Shown: one piece after another, positions 11,640 through 24,329 of the stretch
Numbering within the stretch: the first letter of the stretch is position 1
How the letters are laid out: each line of letters starts with the position of its first letter
Origin: Rhizophagus clarus
Lineage: Eukaryota > Glomeromycota > Glomeromycetes > Glomerales > Glomeraceae
Length of the DNA stretch: 64,000 nucleotides
Assembly (NCBI GenBank): GCA_015698045.1
Contig: BLAL01000169.1
Span: 310,001 to 374,000, forward strand
Reading direction: 5' to 3'
Translations under genes and position numbers: made by a program
The notes under the pieces: generated by a model
The model's database searches: none
The model's input: only the letters and a program-made list of their open reading frames with translations
What the model was told of the DNA's origin: nothing

Positions 11640-11858
11640 AGTGGTTTTCTTCTTTCTATTTCGGGTTGGATGATGCGCATTTCCTGGATCTTCAGGCTAT
11701 ATGCGTATAACAGGCTAGTCAGGTTGTGTTTGGTAGAGCGGTTTCTAGTTTTAGGAATTTAGTATTTTACGCTGATCCTTGCCTAGCAGGATTCTGTAAT
11801 TTCAACTATGTCATGCGTTATACTGTCGTCATCATTAAATAAATAAATAAATAAATCA
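11640..11858 (+). mobile_element. 3' end of a LINE-like element
   Basis: The segment is more GC-balanced than its surroundings and ends in CATTAAATAAATAAATAAAT (from about 11836), the same tail type as the three retroposons upstream. It is a severely 5'-truncated copy. No clear target duplication was found, and no ORF remains. Confidence 0.55.
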
Positions 11859-11974
11859 TGGTAAACCATTTTTTTTTTTGCGAATTTCCTCAAGACCTTT
11901 AATAATACATAATAATGTATTTATAATATACAGTTATGACCAATTAATATCATTGTAATGTTTGATTATCCAAT

Positions 11975-12110
11975 GACTTAAGCTTCCGCCTTCCGCATAA
12001 TCAAGAACCAGTATATACATTTGTATCTGGATCTTAAGTTATTCCATATATTGGAAGAATCATATTACCAAATCTTGTAATGGAATATGATTTAGCCTAT
12101 TGAATTCTAT
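11975..12110 (-). pseudogene. Kinase fragment (N-lobe end)
   Basis: On the minus strand, pieces equivalent to the kinase segment YGIT-DPDTNVY and LVLDYAEGGSL are readable. They correspond to YGITQDPKTKNYVMVLKYAENGS in the intact kinase at 2297-3805, but carry a stop and a frame change. It is a short relic of another kinase copy. Confidence 0.55.
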
Positions 12111-12120
12111 TAATAGGCAC

Positions 12121-13057
12121 AATTTCACGGTATTGTGAGAATTATTTCATTAAATGTTTCAGATCGATGGTAAGTTTGTCATGTAATAGTGAAAAAAGAA
12201 AGCGTTAGTGGTTAATAATCATTATTTTGTGAGAATTATTTTTCATGAATTCACATGAGAAATATATTGTTATGAATAATTAGCCGCAACCTAATAAATA
12301 TCTGTTTATGAAGATCGTCGTAAACTAAACATAATGAGAAAATTAGGAGGAACATGACTTCATTTGTGGCCAACTATCAACATTTACGTTTCCTATTTAT
12401 CATATTTATCATATTTGCAGTATAAAAAAGGTATTGTGATATTTTCAATATATTAATATTAATTTATAAATAAATTTTCAGCGACTTATTATATTGAAAT
12501 ACGCGGCATTTTACAATCTCTTTTCATTAAATAAAACTGGATGTCAACCGGTTTTTTAGAAACCATTTTGAAAGAGACAAACCGGTTGCATTACACCTTG
12601 GGTATTACACTATATAGTTTTTTCCCCATTGATTCTTCAAATTTTCATATAAACTGATTATCGGTCAACCACCTTAATTTATAAATTACTTACCCTTATA
12701 TAGGAGAGACCTTTATATATAGAAAAGAATGGACAAACGACAGTTGGCCAGAATAGCCTTAATTTTGACCAAATGATTTTGGCCACCTCAATTTTGTCCA
12801 GAATTACTGGGTAACCAACCTTAAGATGTGCTAGTTTATAGCGAATACGACCAAAAAGATCAACATAATTTATAACCTTAGCCAAAGAATTTGATTAGCT
12901 AAATATTTAAATTGTTCAAATAAGGTAATCTCATACTGTCAATACGCCGTATTAAACATTATCATGAGTAAAATGGGTCAATAAACGTAATAAATCTCAT
13001 GATAGATCAGCTATAAAAAAGGTTTCATTCGTAATAACTTTTGAAATAAGTTCTGAA
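12121..13057. other. Spacer upstream of the GTPase gene
   Basis: No gene is supported. The segment is AT-rich with a short duplicated ACCGGTT motif (about 12549 and 12592) and the upstream region of the AIG1-type gene. A short minus-strand ORF at 12679-12885 has no recognisable features and is not called. Confidence 0.4.
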
Positions 13058-14100
13058 ATGGATTCTGAAATGGACGTTCGACATCCAGTTGTTCTCTTAA
13101 TGGGAAAAACAGGCAAGCCTTCTTTGCTTACTTGCATGTCGTTATTATTTAGCTGTTAATTAATTTCCTTGTAGGGGCAGGAAAAAGTACACTTGGTAAC
13201 CTGCTTCTTGAGAGACGTGAACTTTTTAAAGTTTCAGATGGTTGGGTAAGTGATTATTCCTTGTATTTACTCAGAATGTTCAGTATTAAAGAAAGAATTG
13301 ATAAAATATATATATAGGAAACGGAAACGAAAAAGTGTTGCGTAGAAACGTTATCAATTAACGGCAATACGTATAACATTGTTGACACACCTGGATTTTT
13401 TAACACTCATGAAGATGACTCACTTAAAGAAATTGCTAAATTCATTCACAAATGTGCTCATGGAGTCAGAGCGATCCTTCTTGTTTTAAGTAAACAATAA
13501 TTTTGATTGATAGTGTACTCTTTATTTGATTTTTATTTCGCATTCCGAATTCACTTAACTTTGAATCTTTGAATGAACTTTGTAGAATCGGAAAGGTTTA
13601 CTGATGAACAAAGGAATACTTTGGACGTAATAAGAACGTTTCTTGGAAAAGATGCAAGAAATAATATTATCGTTGTATTTACCCATGCAAATCCAGATCA
13701 GATTAAGTATAGAGACAGAATGCAAAAAGCTTGGGAGAATATACCACATTTTAATTCTTTCATTCGAGATATTAATTCTCGTTGGATTGTCGCTCCGAAT
13801 CCCTATAATTTTGATGTTGACGGACAAATCAGTGAAGATCGATTAGTGGAGATCAAGGATTTAATCAGCAATATTCGGGAAATTTTTACCACCAGACAAC
13901 TTGAAGAAAATTTGGAATTACAACTACGAGAAGAGATGCGCCTAAAAGAAGAGGAACTAAAGAGAAAAAGGAAAGAAATGATTATTTCGAGTATGGCAAA
14001 TGGAATGAAATTCGGATCAACTTTCCCAGTCCCAAAATTGGCAGAATATGCATGTGGCATTACTGGTTATGCGATTGGCTGTTTAAACAAATTGGATTAG
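13058..14100 (+). CDS. AIG1/GIMAP-type GTPase
   Basis: Four exons, 13058-13112, 13175-13245, 13318-13489 and 13586-14100, give 270 residues with consistent phases. The protein shows G1 GKTGAGKST (16-24), G3 DTPG (65-68), FTHA (131-134) in the position where GIMAPs carry their G4-like motif, and a C-terminal coiled coil rich in Glu/Lys/Arg (from about residue 193), then a weakly hydrophobic end. AIG1-family GTPases act on membranes or in immunity-type responses in plants and animals; the role in this fungus is unknown. The first intron has a GC donor (G|GCAAGC...TAG|GG) and splits the P-loop. The other two introns are GT-AG. The start at 13058 leaves only 15 residues before the P-loop, as is common for the family. 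An AATAAA motif lies about 50 bp past the stop. Confidence 0.88.
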
Positions 14101-14379
14101 TTATATCCGTTGTTATAATTATTATCAAATAACAAATTATAATATCAGTTCAATAAAACATAAAACGAGTGAAATTTATTTCAATATATACATCATTGCT
14201 GATGAATAATCATGAAGAAATTATCAAACCTGTAATAGGAATACTTTCATTACCATTAAAAAAAATACACTCTTGCATAATACTTTCTGTAGTATAACTG
14301 GGCAAAATAATTTGCGCAATGCGTGAACTAACACTTCAATGTTATTCCTTGTACAAATGTCACTCATCATGATGATATC

Positions 14380-16159
14380 GAAAAAAATGAAAACTCTCTC
14401 CGCTAATCATTTCGGCCAAAAATTTTTTGAAGGAAATAAACCACTTTAATATATATTTTCTTACAAAAAACACAATAAAATGTCTTTTTTAGAAGGCATC
14501 TTAATGGGAGGAGTTCTCCAAGCCATACATAAACTTGGGAATATAGGAACTTTGTCATTAGATGAACAAGTAGCGAGAGTAAATACAGTTTTTGGCAAAA
14601 GTTCCATAACAAAACAAGTCAACTTCCAAACTCTGGCCACCAACTCGAACCTATCATATGGAGTTCTGATGTTACTGTTCCGTGTTAGCCAGGAAGTATT
14701 CAAAGAAACACTTGGCTGCCTATACTTCGACGCTTCTGGAGGTTCCTTCCCTAACCTCGAAGCTGCGAAAGAACAAAAACAACGAGAACCAATGAAATTG
14801 GACGTACCAGAAAAGGAAATAATAGAAATCACAATGGACCAATCAGAGACGTCGACAAGCACGCCATTACATGAAAATGCCATGACCCCGAAAAAGAAAA
14901 AAAGCAGGAAATCCAAAAAGCAAAAGAAGCAACCGGAGGATACAGCATCTGCCGAAAAGGGAAAGTAAATCAGGGTAATACTAAAAAGGAAGGAAAAAAG
15001 TTTACCTGAGGTGCAGCTGAAAAAGTTATCACTGGATATCAAGTGCCTGACGCAGATTTAGGAAAAGTTCGTCACTTGACAGTATACGACGTTCCCGTGG
15101 AGTGGACCCAAGAGCAAATAATTGCGGCATTAGCTACTTGGGGAAATACCATAAAGATCTCGACGAAAAAACAAAGGAAATTCCAGACCATATGGGTCAA
15201 GATACTCCTCAACGATGAGGTCCAAGCCCATTTTGACCAAGGGCTATGGATGTACACACTTCTTAACATACCGATCCGATAGTTTCCAGGAGACTGGTCG
15301 CTAAAAGAACGTAAACACCGTGAAAGATTTTGTCTAGTATGGAAGGATTGCCCAGGAGCCCAACATACTCAACGCCTGGTTAACCAACATATGCAATCAG
15401 AATTTTTAGCAAAATACTCAATAAAAGCTTATAAAGCCATACATATACCTAAAGGGAAAGACAGTTGATCATATTCTTCGAAAGGCATACAGATATGCTG
15501 TTTGCGCTAAAAACCTCGTTCGACATAGACAATAAGACATACAATTGGTCCTGTGAAGACCCCTTAGAAACAAATCCCCTCGCCATACCAACACGGTTAA
15601 CGAGGACTCATCTAGTAAAACGTGCACATGCAATCGACCGCAAGGTCAGAACCCCACCAAATCTCAAAAGAATAACAAGTCAAAGGTTCTGCCGACATCT
15701 TCAATACTTTAGTGGATGTGTTGAAGAAATTGGCATCCAATTAATCGGCTACTTAAGGAGATCTAGAAGAAACTTTCAAGAAATTTCAGAATTCCTGAAC
15801 AGGACGAAACACGTGGCAAGAAAGAAAGAAAGCGAATATAACCATCTTACGACTTTTCGCCCATATTCAAATGAAAACTGGAAGATCAAGGATTTTTTTT
15901 CTAGATTAAATTTTTAGCTTAGTACTCCCTTCACATTTTTTACTAACGTTTTTTTGTAGGGTGTAGTTTTTTCTTTTTTAATCTTTTTTATATAAAATTT
16001 AGCGTAAAAACAAAAAAAGAGATAATAGCAAAAATTCAAAAAAATTAATGGGTAGATAAGCCAATTATATTGACCTGGTCTATAGGTATTTTATCAAAAT
16101 GTATAGTACATAATACACGCATGCTTTCAATAAAATGCACTATTGGCTTTAAAAAAAAA
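14380..16159 (+). mobile_element. Full-length-type ORF1-only LINE-like retroposon with 14-bp TSD
   Basis: The perfect direct repeat ATCATGATGATATC occurs at 14366-14379 and 16160-16173. The element begins with a ~100-bp leader, carries a broken ORF1-type gene (14480-15917), a ~240-bp 3' region and ends in A10 (16151-16159 plus the first base of the repeat). It lacks reverse transcriptase. Its RRM-like block is clearly related to the element at 7469-9434, but its tail is poly(A), not (AAATA)n. Confidence 0.85.
14480..15917 (+). pseudogene. LINE ORF1-type protein gene, broken
   Basis: ATG 14480 opens a 162-residue frame with a Lys-rich stretch (TPKKKKSRKSKKQKKQ), ending at TAA 14966-14968. A second frame from about 15010 holds the RRM-like segment KVRHLTVYDVPVEWTQEQII, reaches a TAG at about 15280, and continues in frame as FPGDWSLKERKHRERF. 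At that TAG the sister element has Trp, so TGG to TAG is the likely lesion. A third frame (15465-15917) begins with a block like the sister element's DGKVTMTIILFFE and ends in a basic segment. At least two shifts and one stop make the gene non-functional here. Confidence 0.75.
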
Positions 16160-16288
16160 ATCATGATGATATCTCGATAAACTGACATAAGTTATAATGA
16201 CAAAATTATAAAGAACCAATTTTACTATATAATGACAACAACATAAATTAAAGCTCAATGTAATGTATGACATCATGAATATAACGAC

Positions 16289-16622
16289 TAGGGATGGCAA
16301 TGATCATGGTTATTAACTGGTCATGACAACCGACTGTTAACTGATCATTTAGCTAACCTTATCTATTTGACATTTCTTTTAGCGAATTTAATCAATAAAA
16401 AAGTCAACATTTTTTTTTGAATAAATTCGCTAACAAAAACACTTTTTAACATTTTGTCTTGATTAAATTCGTTAAAAAGAAAAAAGTGGTCAGTTAAATG
16501 GTCGGTTAAATGGTTAGTCAAACAGTCAGTTAAACGATCAGAAAAATGGTCAGCCAAAATGGTCAGTCGGTCAAAGGACTTAACCAGTTATGACCGACTG
16601 TGACCGACCATTGCCATCCCTA
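16289..16622. mobile_element. hAT-type MITE with 8-bp TSD
   Basis: The terminal inverted repeat TAGGGATGGCAATG (16289-16302; inverse at 16609-16622) is typical of hAT elements. The flanks ATAACGAC (16281-16288) and ATAATGAC (16623-16630) form an 8-bp target duplication with one C-to-T change at a CpG. The interior is built of repeated GGTCAGTTAAA/GGTCGGT motifs and has no gene. Confidence 0.85.
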
Positions 16623-18727
16623 ATAATGACTCATCAATAAAATGTATTTTAATATTATATGTCATTTTTATTTTAAAAAAAAATCATATGTACGTTATAA
16701 TGTATAACGAGCAGCACTGATAGGTTGTATTCCATGCACTACTCAAAGTCCCACGTTTAGACTCATCAATAACTATGAATACTCCTTAATATTCCAGAAA
16801 ATCTTGGTTGCTCTAACGCAAAAATATCTGGAACAGAAATAATTTTCTTTCTATTAACCCTATCTCTTACCATAATCCTCTTGCCAGTATATCCATTATT
16901 TATATATGGTCCCAAGTTTCTTGCCTATACTACTTATACTATTAAACTGAGTTTGTGATCAATCAATGTTATTATAGTTATTACTATTGATAAAGGTACT
17001 ATCCATTGTCGTACAGTAAATACAAATTTACAGGGATTGTCATGCTAATATACATTAATCAGAAATTTACTAGGGGTGTAATCATCTGACATTCGATCAG
17101 CCAAGTCAGAACAGGGAGACTATTCACTTTGGGGTTTCTATTATAAAGTTATCTATAATTAAAATATATCCTAAAAAATAATTAATTTATTAAATAGAAA
17201 AAATAATTTATTCAACGGAAAAACTAAAAAATTACATAAAAATTATAATATTTATCTCTTCATTTACAAACTTTTAGAATTATTCAAACTTTTACAATTA
17301 TTCAAACTTTTATAACTAAATAACATTTCATAATGAAGTATTACTTAAAGTCATTATTTTTGATTCTCTTCAGTTTATCAAAATTTGAGTTTTTGAGATC
17401 CTCACCCTTTAAAATAATTTTAGATTTTTGTTATCATTTCAAATTTATAACTTAACCATTCATTTGCAATGTTTTCACAGAAATTTAATATCTGATGGTT
17501 GTTCATTCTCATTGATCTTGTTTAGCATAATTTAATTATTTTGATGAATACATTTTTTCTTTTTATTTCCTTCAAAAATATATAACTTAGAATCTGTTTA
17601 TTTCTCTTATGTTTTAGGGCCTTTAGGGCAGTGACATATATTACATAATATCAGTTTAATATAGGGCTCTACCACCCCCATGTAAGATTTTATATAACCA
17701 ACTAGGGTTGCATGAAGCCTCAGGTAGTGATACTGATTGAGAAAATTAATTATGTTTAATAAGGTGAAATAAATATCTTTAAAAAATTGTGAGAATTTTA
17801 ATTATAAAGAAGTTTTATTACATCTGGATCTGTTTTAAAAGCGGTTCTATCAAGTGCTGCTAAGCTTTAGGTACACAAGAAGTTATTTTTAACTCCATGG
17901 AAGTTCTATCTTCTTTTCTCACTACAGCTACATCTTCTCTAATAATATAATTAGCCATATTTTTTTTAGTGACCAAATAAATCATGCATATTAACAATAA
18001 TTTTTGATGATAAATTGTTTTTTTATTTGCTATTTTTTGATATTTGAATTTTTTTTTTTCAAAAAAAAAAAAAAAAATTTAGCAATTAAAGTTTATTTAT
18101 TTTACAATAAAGATTATATTTTAATTATTTAGCTAGTCATTATGATCTTGCAATTCTTTTATTTTTTTTTTTTTACAATATAAAATCAAAATGCATTATT
18201 TTTTTTATCATATTCCGTATATAATTATCAGTTTGTTATTCTATTGTTTGATAAATAAATAAAAGGTTGATTTTAAAAAACTGTATTAATAAGCCTGAAT
18301 CTTTATTAAAGAAAAAAAATTAGCCTTATTTAATTAGTAAAGATAATATGAGATGATCCATACGCATATTTTGTATTTCTAAATAAAGTATAATTCACTT
18401 TATATCATATCAATGCTTATCTGGTCAAAAACCGGAATTCAATAATGTAAAAAAAAAAATTTTATATCGAAAAAAATGATCAATGTGCATATTTTTTTAT
18501 TTATTTATTTATTATTTATAATAAAAAAATTATTTCCAACGTCATTAATTATTTTTTTATTACTAATCATAAATTAAACCGATCATGCAATAATATATTC
18601 CACTGCGAGTTTAACCCAATTGTTGTAGTTTTTTTAGCCACAGATGTATTTTAACCAAAATAATTATAGAATTTTTTTTTTAAAATAAAATAAACCCTTA
18701 TCCGTAAAAAAAAAAATAGATTACTGG

Positions 18728-18769
18728 CATAAAGCATAAAGCATAAAGCATAAAGCATAAAGCATTAAG
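18728..18769. repeat. Heptanucleotide tandem repeat (CATAAAG)n
   Basis: Five perfect CATAAAG units followed by one CATTAAG unit, then degenerating into AAGCTATAGGCTATAAGC. Confidence 0.9.
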
Positions 18770-20087
18770 CTATAGGCTATAAGCTATATAAGCGATCTAT
18801 GAGCATAAGTTATAAAAACATCACAAATGTTTAAACCTTATTTAGTAATTAGCCTAACTATAAACTGAAACTCTTGGTTAGTATGATCGACAGAAAACTT
18901 TTAAAAAAATCAGGCTACCTACAAAAAGTTCAAGCAATGTGGCACAAGCTTTTTGGCATTCTTTTCTTAATGCTAATTAAATTATAGTATAAAGTTACAT
19001 GATTATATATAGGTGTAACATAAGATTTTTTCTAACTCCCACACCCCCTAAAAAATTACGTAATAAATGTCATTTTCCTTACAATATAAAATTTTTCATA
19101 ATAAAAAAAAAAATTGACTATGGGCTTTCACATTAGATAATATAAATAATGCATCTTTGATTTGTGGTTGTCACAATGTATTTTTTGTTTCAAAAATCCA
19201 TCATTACACCAAATAATAAGTTTACATTACCTATTTTATATATGATTTTTGTGTTTTTTCAACATGAGCATTATTGTTTGATATTTTTGCATTGTTAATA
19301 AGATGACAAAATTAATTTATTTATTTAGTCTACACAAATAATTACTAAACAACCAAATGATTTGATATATTTTAGTTTTCAAATTTTATTAGAAAAATAA
19401 TAAGTATATACTAACATAAATAAATCAAATTAAATAATAATTTAATTGAACTAATGTTGATTTACTTTAGAAATGTTATCAGAGTTTTGTAATGAATAAC
19501 GCAGCTATAATCTTTCACTATGTAGAATAGTTTAATCATTTGAGTTAAATGCAACTCATTACAGTTTGTCCTAACTCAGATTTAAAAGCTTTTTGGCTAA
19601 GAAGATAACTTTTAATATAACCTAATTTTGTAGAAAGTAATAATATTCCTTTATTTGTCATTCTTATAATACTTTCCAGAACGAAATATTTAAATATAGT
19701 GCAATTTTTTCCTTTGCAGTTTGATAAGTTAATTGAAAAACATTAGACTTATTTACCACCATAAACTGAGATATTCTAACCATCTTATAGTTGATTTATT
19801 TTAAAAAACTACAGTATATGACAATTAATTATTGTAAAAAAGTATTAAGAAAATAATATAATTTTAAAATATTTTTACGATCAAAATACTTAAGATTACT
19901 ACTATTATGGTCACAAAGCTTATATAGTATAAAAATCATATTAGACAGATATATAACTTGACAAATATAACTTTATCAATAACAATGACTCTGTTAATTT
20001 ATTTTAATTAATAACAGTAAGTATTTCTACAAGAATTATCAAATTTGGTCTAATTTAATTTATTCAATATTCCTTTATTACTTATTA

Positions 20088-20160
20088 GTTCAGAGTGTAA
20101 CGAAGGAATATATATTCTCTGTAAAGGTTTCACAAAATGTCTATCTGTCTGGCCGCTCAA
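20088..20160. repeat. Dispersed repeat end, also at 38193-38300
   Basis: Shares TTAG-(TC)-GA-GTGTAACGAAGGA-TATATAT with the sequence at about 38193-38240, in the same orientation. Outside the shared ~45 bp the two diverge. It is probably one end of a dispersed element; its borders are not defined. Confidence 0.4.
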
Positions 20161-21498
20161 AAATTGAGTTGATGTGTGATTGGTTCATAATATAGTCACA
20201 CTAGGCATCCTTATCATTATCTGAATAATTGCTAATCATGATAGACTAATTGAAATCCTGTTTTTACTTAATAATTGAAAAATAAATACTTCATTTATAT
20301 TCAGAATATATAATTTCAGTTAGGGGTGGCAAAATATATTTTAAAAGTATCAAAATTGATTTTTATGAAATTATTTAACTTTAAAAATTGAAAAAATTGA
20401 AAAATTCCAAAAAAAATCAGAAAAAAAGGAAAATTTGCATAGTTTTTGCTATTTTTGATGTTATTAAAACATAAATAAAAAAATTTTCTACATTTCTTTT
20501 AATTAATTTTTTTTTAAAGAATACGGTAACAGATATCTAAAAGTATATATGTAAAAAATTTTAGATGTCTAGCTGATATTTTTATATGACAAAAAAAAAG
20601 TGGCATAAATTTATAAGGAAATATTGCCAAAATTTAGCTAATTGGCAATGTTTAAATATTTCGCTCAAAATTTCAAGCTTTATAATATTGATATCTAATA
20701 ATTGTATCAAAAATGTCTAATCCCACAATTTCTTTAGAAAAAGTAATTTTGTTAAAAATTGATAGATTTATCTATAGGGGAAAAAAGGATTTGTATGTTT
20801 ACAGATTTTTGTATTTTTAGATGGATTTGTAAGATTTTAAATTTTATTAATATTTTGATAAAAAAGGTTTAGTCTTGTAGTACTTTCGGACTTGTCTATA
20901 TGAAGATTAAGGAGAAAATAAGATTTCATATGTTTTCCAGTTTTTTTATACTTCTAGGTGGATTTGTAAAATTTTGAATTTATAAAAATATTTTTAACAT
21001 TTGACAAAAAAGATTTAGTCTTAAAGAACTTATAGTAAAAAATTTTTGTGTAATTTTGTTACAAATTGATGAACTTTCCTAGCTATAGGGGAAAAAAGGC
21101 TTTGATCAGCAACAAAATTTCTATCAATTATATGCGGATTGGCAATTAATTATTATATTTCATAGATCAAAAATATCAAAAAAAAAAAAAGTTTATCTTT
21201 ATATTATTTTAATAATTCTTATAATTATTCAATATTTATAATATTCAAATGAAAATCCATAATTAGCATATTTTATTTAATTGCCTAATAATTATCATTG
21301 CAAAGTCAATAGCATTTTTAATTCTTTAATTCAAGTTAAATTATTGAAGAAATTTAGGAATTAACTTATCAAATTTTTATTTTTTTTAGAATTTATTATA
21401 AGTATTATAAGTAAAATTCCTCCTTTTACAATAACTTTAGAGCAATATAACAATTTATTTAAAAAGAAATATTGTAAATAAAAAATTGTTAATTTATC

Positions 21499-23230
21499 AA
21501 CAGATCCTATTAGTAGAGTAAAAGTACCTAGTAAACTGGACATGAAATCATATACTGATAAGAATGTACTTTCAAAATAAAAAGATAGATACATCTTCTT
21601 AAGAATTATATTTTAATGCCATTAAATTATAATAATTTGTTTATGATATTAACTTATATAATGAAATACAAAAAAATCATAGTAAAATCATAAAAGTTAG
21701 TAATACAAAATAAAAATTAAAAATCTAAAATTAAAAATTATACCATCCCATAATAATCTTTATCCTATATTAATTATAATTAAAAAGTAAAAAAAATATT
21801 AAATAAATAAATAGGCCCCATCAAATCAATTGATTTGATAAAGTAAATGCTCCAACCATCGCAAAATACTGTGCCATGCAACCATAAGTTAGTAATATGT
21901 AAAATAAATAAACTAAATAAACAAATTAAAATTTAAAAATCAAACCAATACCAAGATAATTTTCATTAAAGAATATGCTAATCTTTTCATTAATACAAAG
22001 TAAAAGTACCTGACTTGTGAACTGAAGATGGGATCATGCACTGGCAAGACAGTGACATTACCAAAATCACTATTCTATAACCAGGAATTACTCTTTTACT
22101 TTGTATAATAAAAAAGAAAACATACCTTTCAAATTTAGAATAAAATAAAAATTAAATTAAACCAATTTTATGGTTTTTAATATTATATTAAAAGATGTGC
22201 AATCTTTTCATTTATTAATAGGAAAGGTACATAGTTGATTCCTCCTCCAGAATCAACAGATCCTATTAGCAAAGTAAAAGTACCTAGTGAACTGAAAATG
22301 GGATCATGCACTGACAAGACAGTGACATTACCAAAATCAAGATTCTAAACTTAGATTACTCTTACTTTCAAAATGAAGAAAGACACACCTTTTTAGAATT
22401 AAACATTAATGCCATTAAATTATAATAATTTGTTTATGACATTAACTTATATAATGAAATACAAAAAAATCATAGTAAAATCATAAAAGTTAGTAATATG
22501 GGATAAAAAAAGTAAAAATATAAAATTAAAAATTATACCATCCCATGATAATCTTCATCCTATATTAATTATAATTAAAAAGTAAAAAAATTAAATAAAT
22601 AAATAGGCCCCATCAAATCAATTGATTTGATAAAGTAAATGCTCCAACCATCGCAAAATACTGTGCCATGCAACCATAAGTTAGTAATATGTAAAATAAA
22701 TAAATTAAATAAACAAATTAAAATTTAAAAATCAAACCAATACCAAGATAATTTTCATTAGATATGCTAATCTTTTCATTAATACAAAGTAAAAGTACCT
22801 GGCTTGTGAACTGAAGATGGGATCATGCACTGACAAGACAGTGACATTACCAAAATCACTATTCTATAACCAGGAATTACTCTTTTACTTTGTATAATAA
22901 AAAAGAAAACATACCTTTCAAATTTAGAATAAAATAAAAATTAAATTAAACCAATTTTATGGTTTTTAATATTATATTAAAAGATGTGCAATCTTTTCAT
23001 TTATTAATAGGAAAGGTACATAGTTGATTCCTCCTCCAGAATCAACAGATCCTATTAGCAAAGTAAAAGTACCTAGTGAACTGAAAATGGGATCATGCAC
23101 TGACAAGACAGTGACACTACCAAAATCAAGATTCTAAACCTAATTACTCTTACTTTCGAAATGAAAAGAATGACACCTTTTCAGGATTAAACTTTAATGT
23201 CATTAAATTATAATAATTTGTTTATGACAT
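21499..23230. repeat. Tandem duplication of ~0.76-0.79 kb with conserved coding-like motif
   Basis: The motif AACAGATCCTATTAG recurs at 21499, 22255 and 23044, and long blocks such as TAGGCCCCATCAAATCAATT repeat at the same spacing. Units 2 and 3 are more alike than unit 1. Each unit also contains two copies of a ~120-bp sub-repeat around GGATCATGCACTGACAAGAC. On the minus strand the sub-repeat reads SVHDPIFSSLGTFTLLIGS, then VDSGGGINYVPF, with few changes, so it may be an exon of a repeated or dead gene. A similar peptide (ADSGGGIGYVPSF) is encoded at about 59420-59460. Confidence 0.7.
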
Positions 23231-24329
23231 TAACTTATGTATCTTTAAAATACAAAAAAAAATAATGAAATGAGAAAATAAAAAAAAATAAAATAAAATA
23301 TCATAACGAAAAAAAAACCTACAAATCTATTACCAATCAATTCTCTCTAATCACTCAATCACTCAGAGGTGTAAAGTCGTATTTCTCTCCAATCATCTGA
23401 ACATATATCTGTAAAAACCATAAACCCTTTGAGCTTAGAAATGCAAAATACAACAAAAAAAATAATAAACAAAATGAAACAATAAAAAACAACGAAAAAA
23501 GAAATAAAGAACAAAAAAATAATAACACACAATGGAAAAAAATGAATAAAAGAACGAAAAACAACAAAAAAAATATAAATAAAAAATAATTAAAAAAAAA
23601 GAATGAAAATTAAAAGCCGAAAACTAAAAGTTAAAAAAAAATAAAATAAAAAATAAAAAAGAATAGAATATTAAAAAAACGAAAACCAAAAGTTATAAGT
23701 TAAAAAAAAAAAGAAAAAATAAAAAGAACGAAAAAATAATAAAATGAAAATAATAAAAAAAAAACGGAAAAAAGTAAAAAAAAAAAAAGAAAATATAAAA
23801 GAAAAATAAAAATGAAATATGAAGTTAAAGCAAAAAAAAATAAGAATAAAAATAAAACAAAAACGAAGACGTAAAAAGAAATTATAAGTAAAAAAAAAAA
23901 AAATGATAAAAGATAAAAGGAAAGAAGCAATAAACAGGAGTATTATATAAATAAATGAACAATAAGATTGATTATGAGTTGCAATGATGCAAAAATATCC
24001 GAAATTTACATCATACATGTATGAGTCATCTGTTATCAACCTTGGAAATCAATAGTCATATAAATCTATAAATCTCATAATTACTCATTAACAGTCAATA
24101 CTACAAAAGTATCGATCTTGTGATAGATATTGTTGTGAAACATGAATGTGGAAATATTTTACTATATTTCTTGATAGGTCGGAGATATACTTCTTGATAG
24201 ACTTAACGCAATTTTTTTTTTTAAAAAAAAAAATATTTATACTTTTGCAAGAATGACATGAATGACCATAAATTATAATTATTTTTTTATTCATATATGT
24301 ATTTTTTTATATATATTTCTTTATTAATT
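23231..24329. other. A-rich low-complexity DNA
   Basis: Between about 23260 and 23935 the plus strand is mostly A with scattered T and G. Phe/Leu-rich open frames on the minus strand are composition artefacts. No gene is supported here. Confidence 0.7.

Larger units (their letters stand above)
16631..21490. other. Long gene-poor AT-rich region
   Basis: Nearly 5 kb without a supportable gene. It contains a heptamer microsatellite (18728-18769), a dispersed repeat near 20088-20160, a TTAGGGGTGGCAAAATAT motif at about 20319 that resembles one hAT end without a partner, and imperfect direct repeats of ~150 bp between about 20700 and 21110 (CTATAGGGGAAAAAAGG, GGTGGATTTGTAA). No RNA gene was recognised. 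Confidence 0.5.

Noticed and set aside
23355-24039. Long Phe/Leu-rich open frames on the minus strand
   Set aside because: They are translations of A-rich low-complexity DNA; residue composition is only F, L, I, S, Y and there is no start context or splice support.
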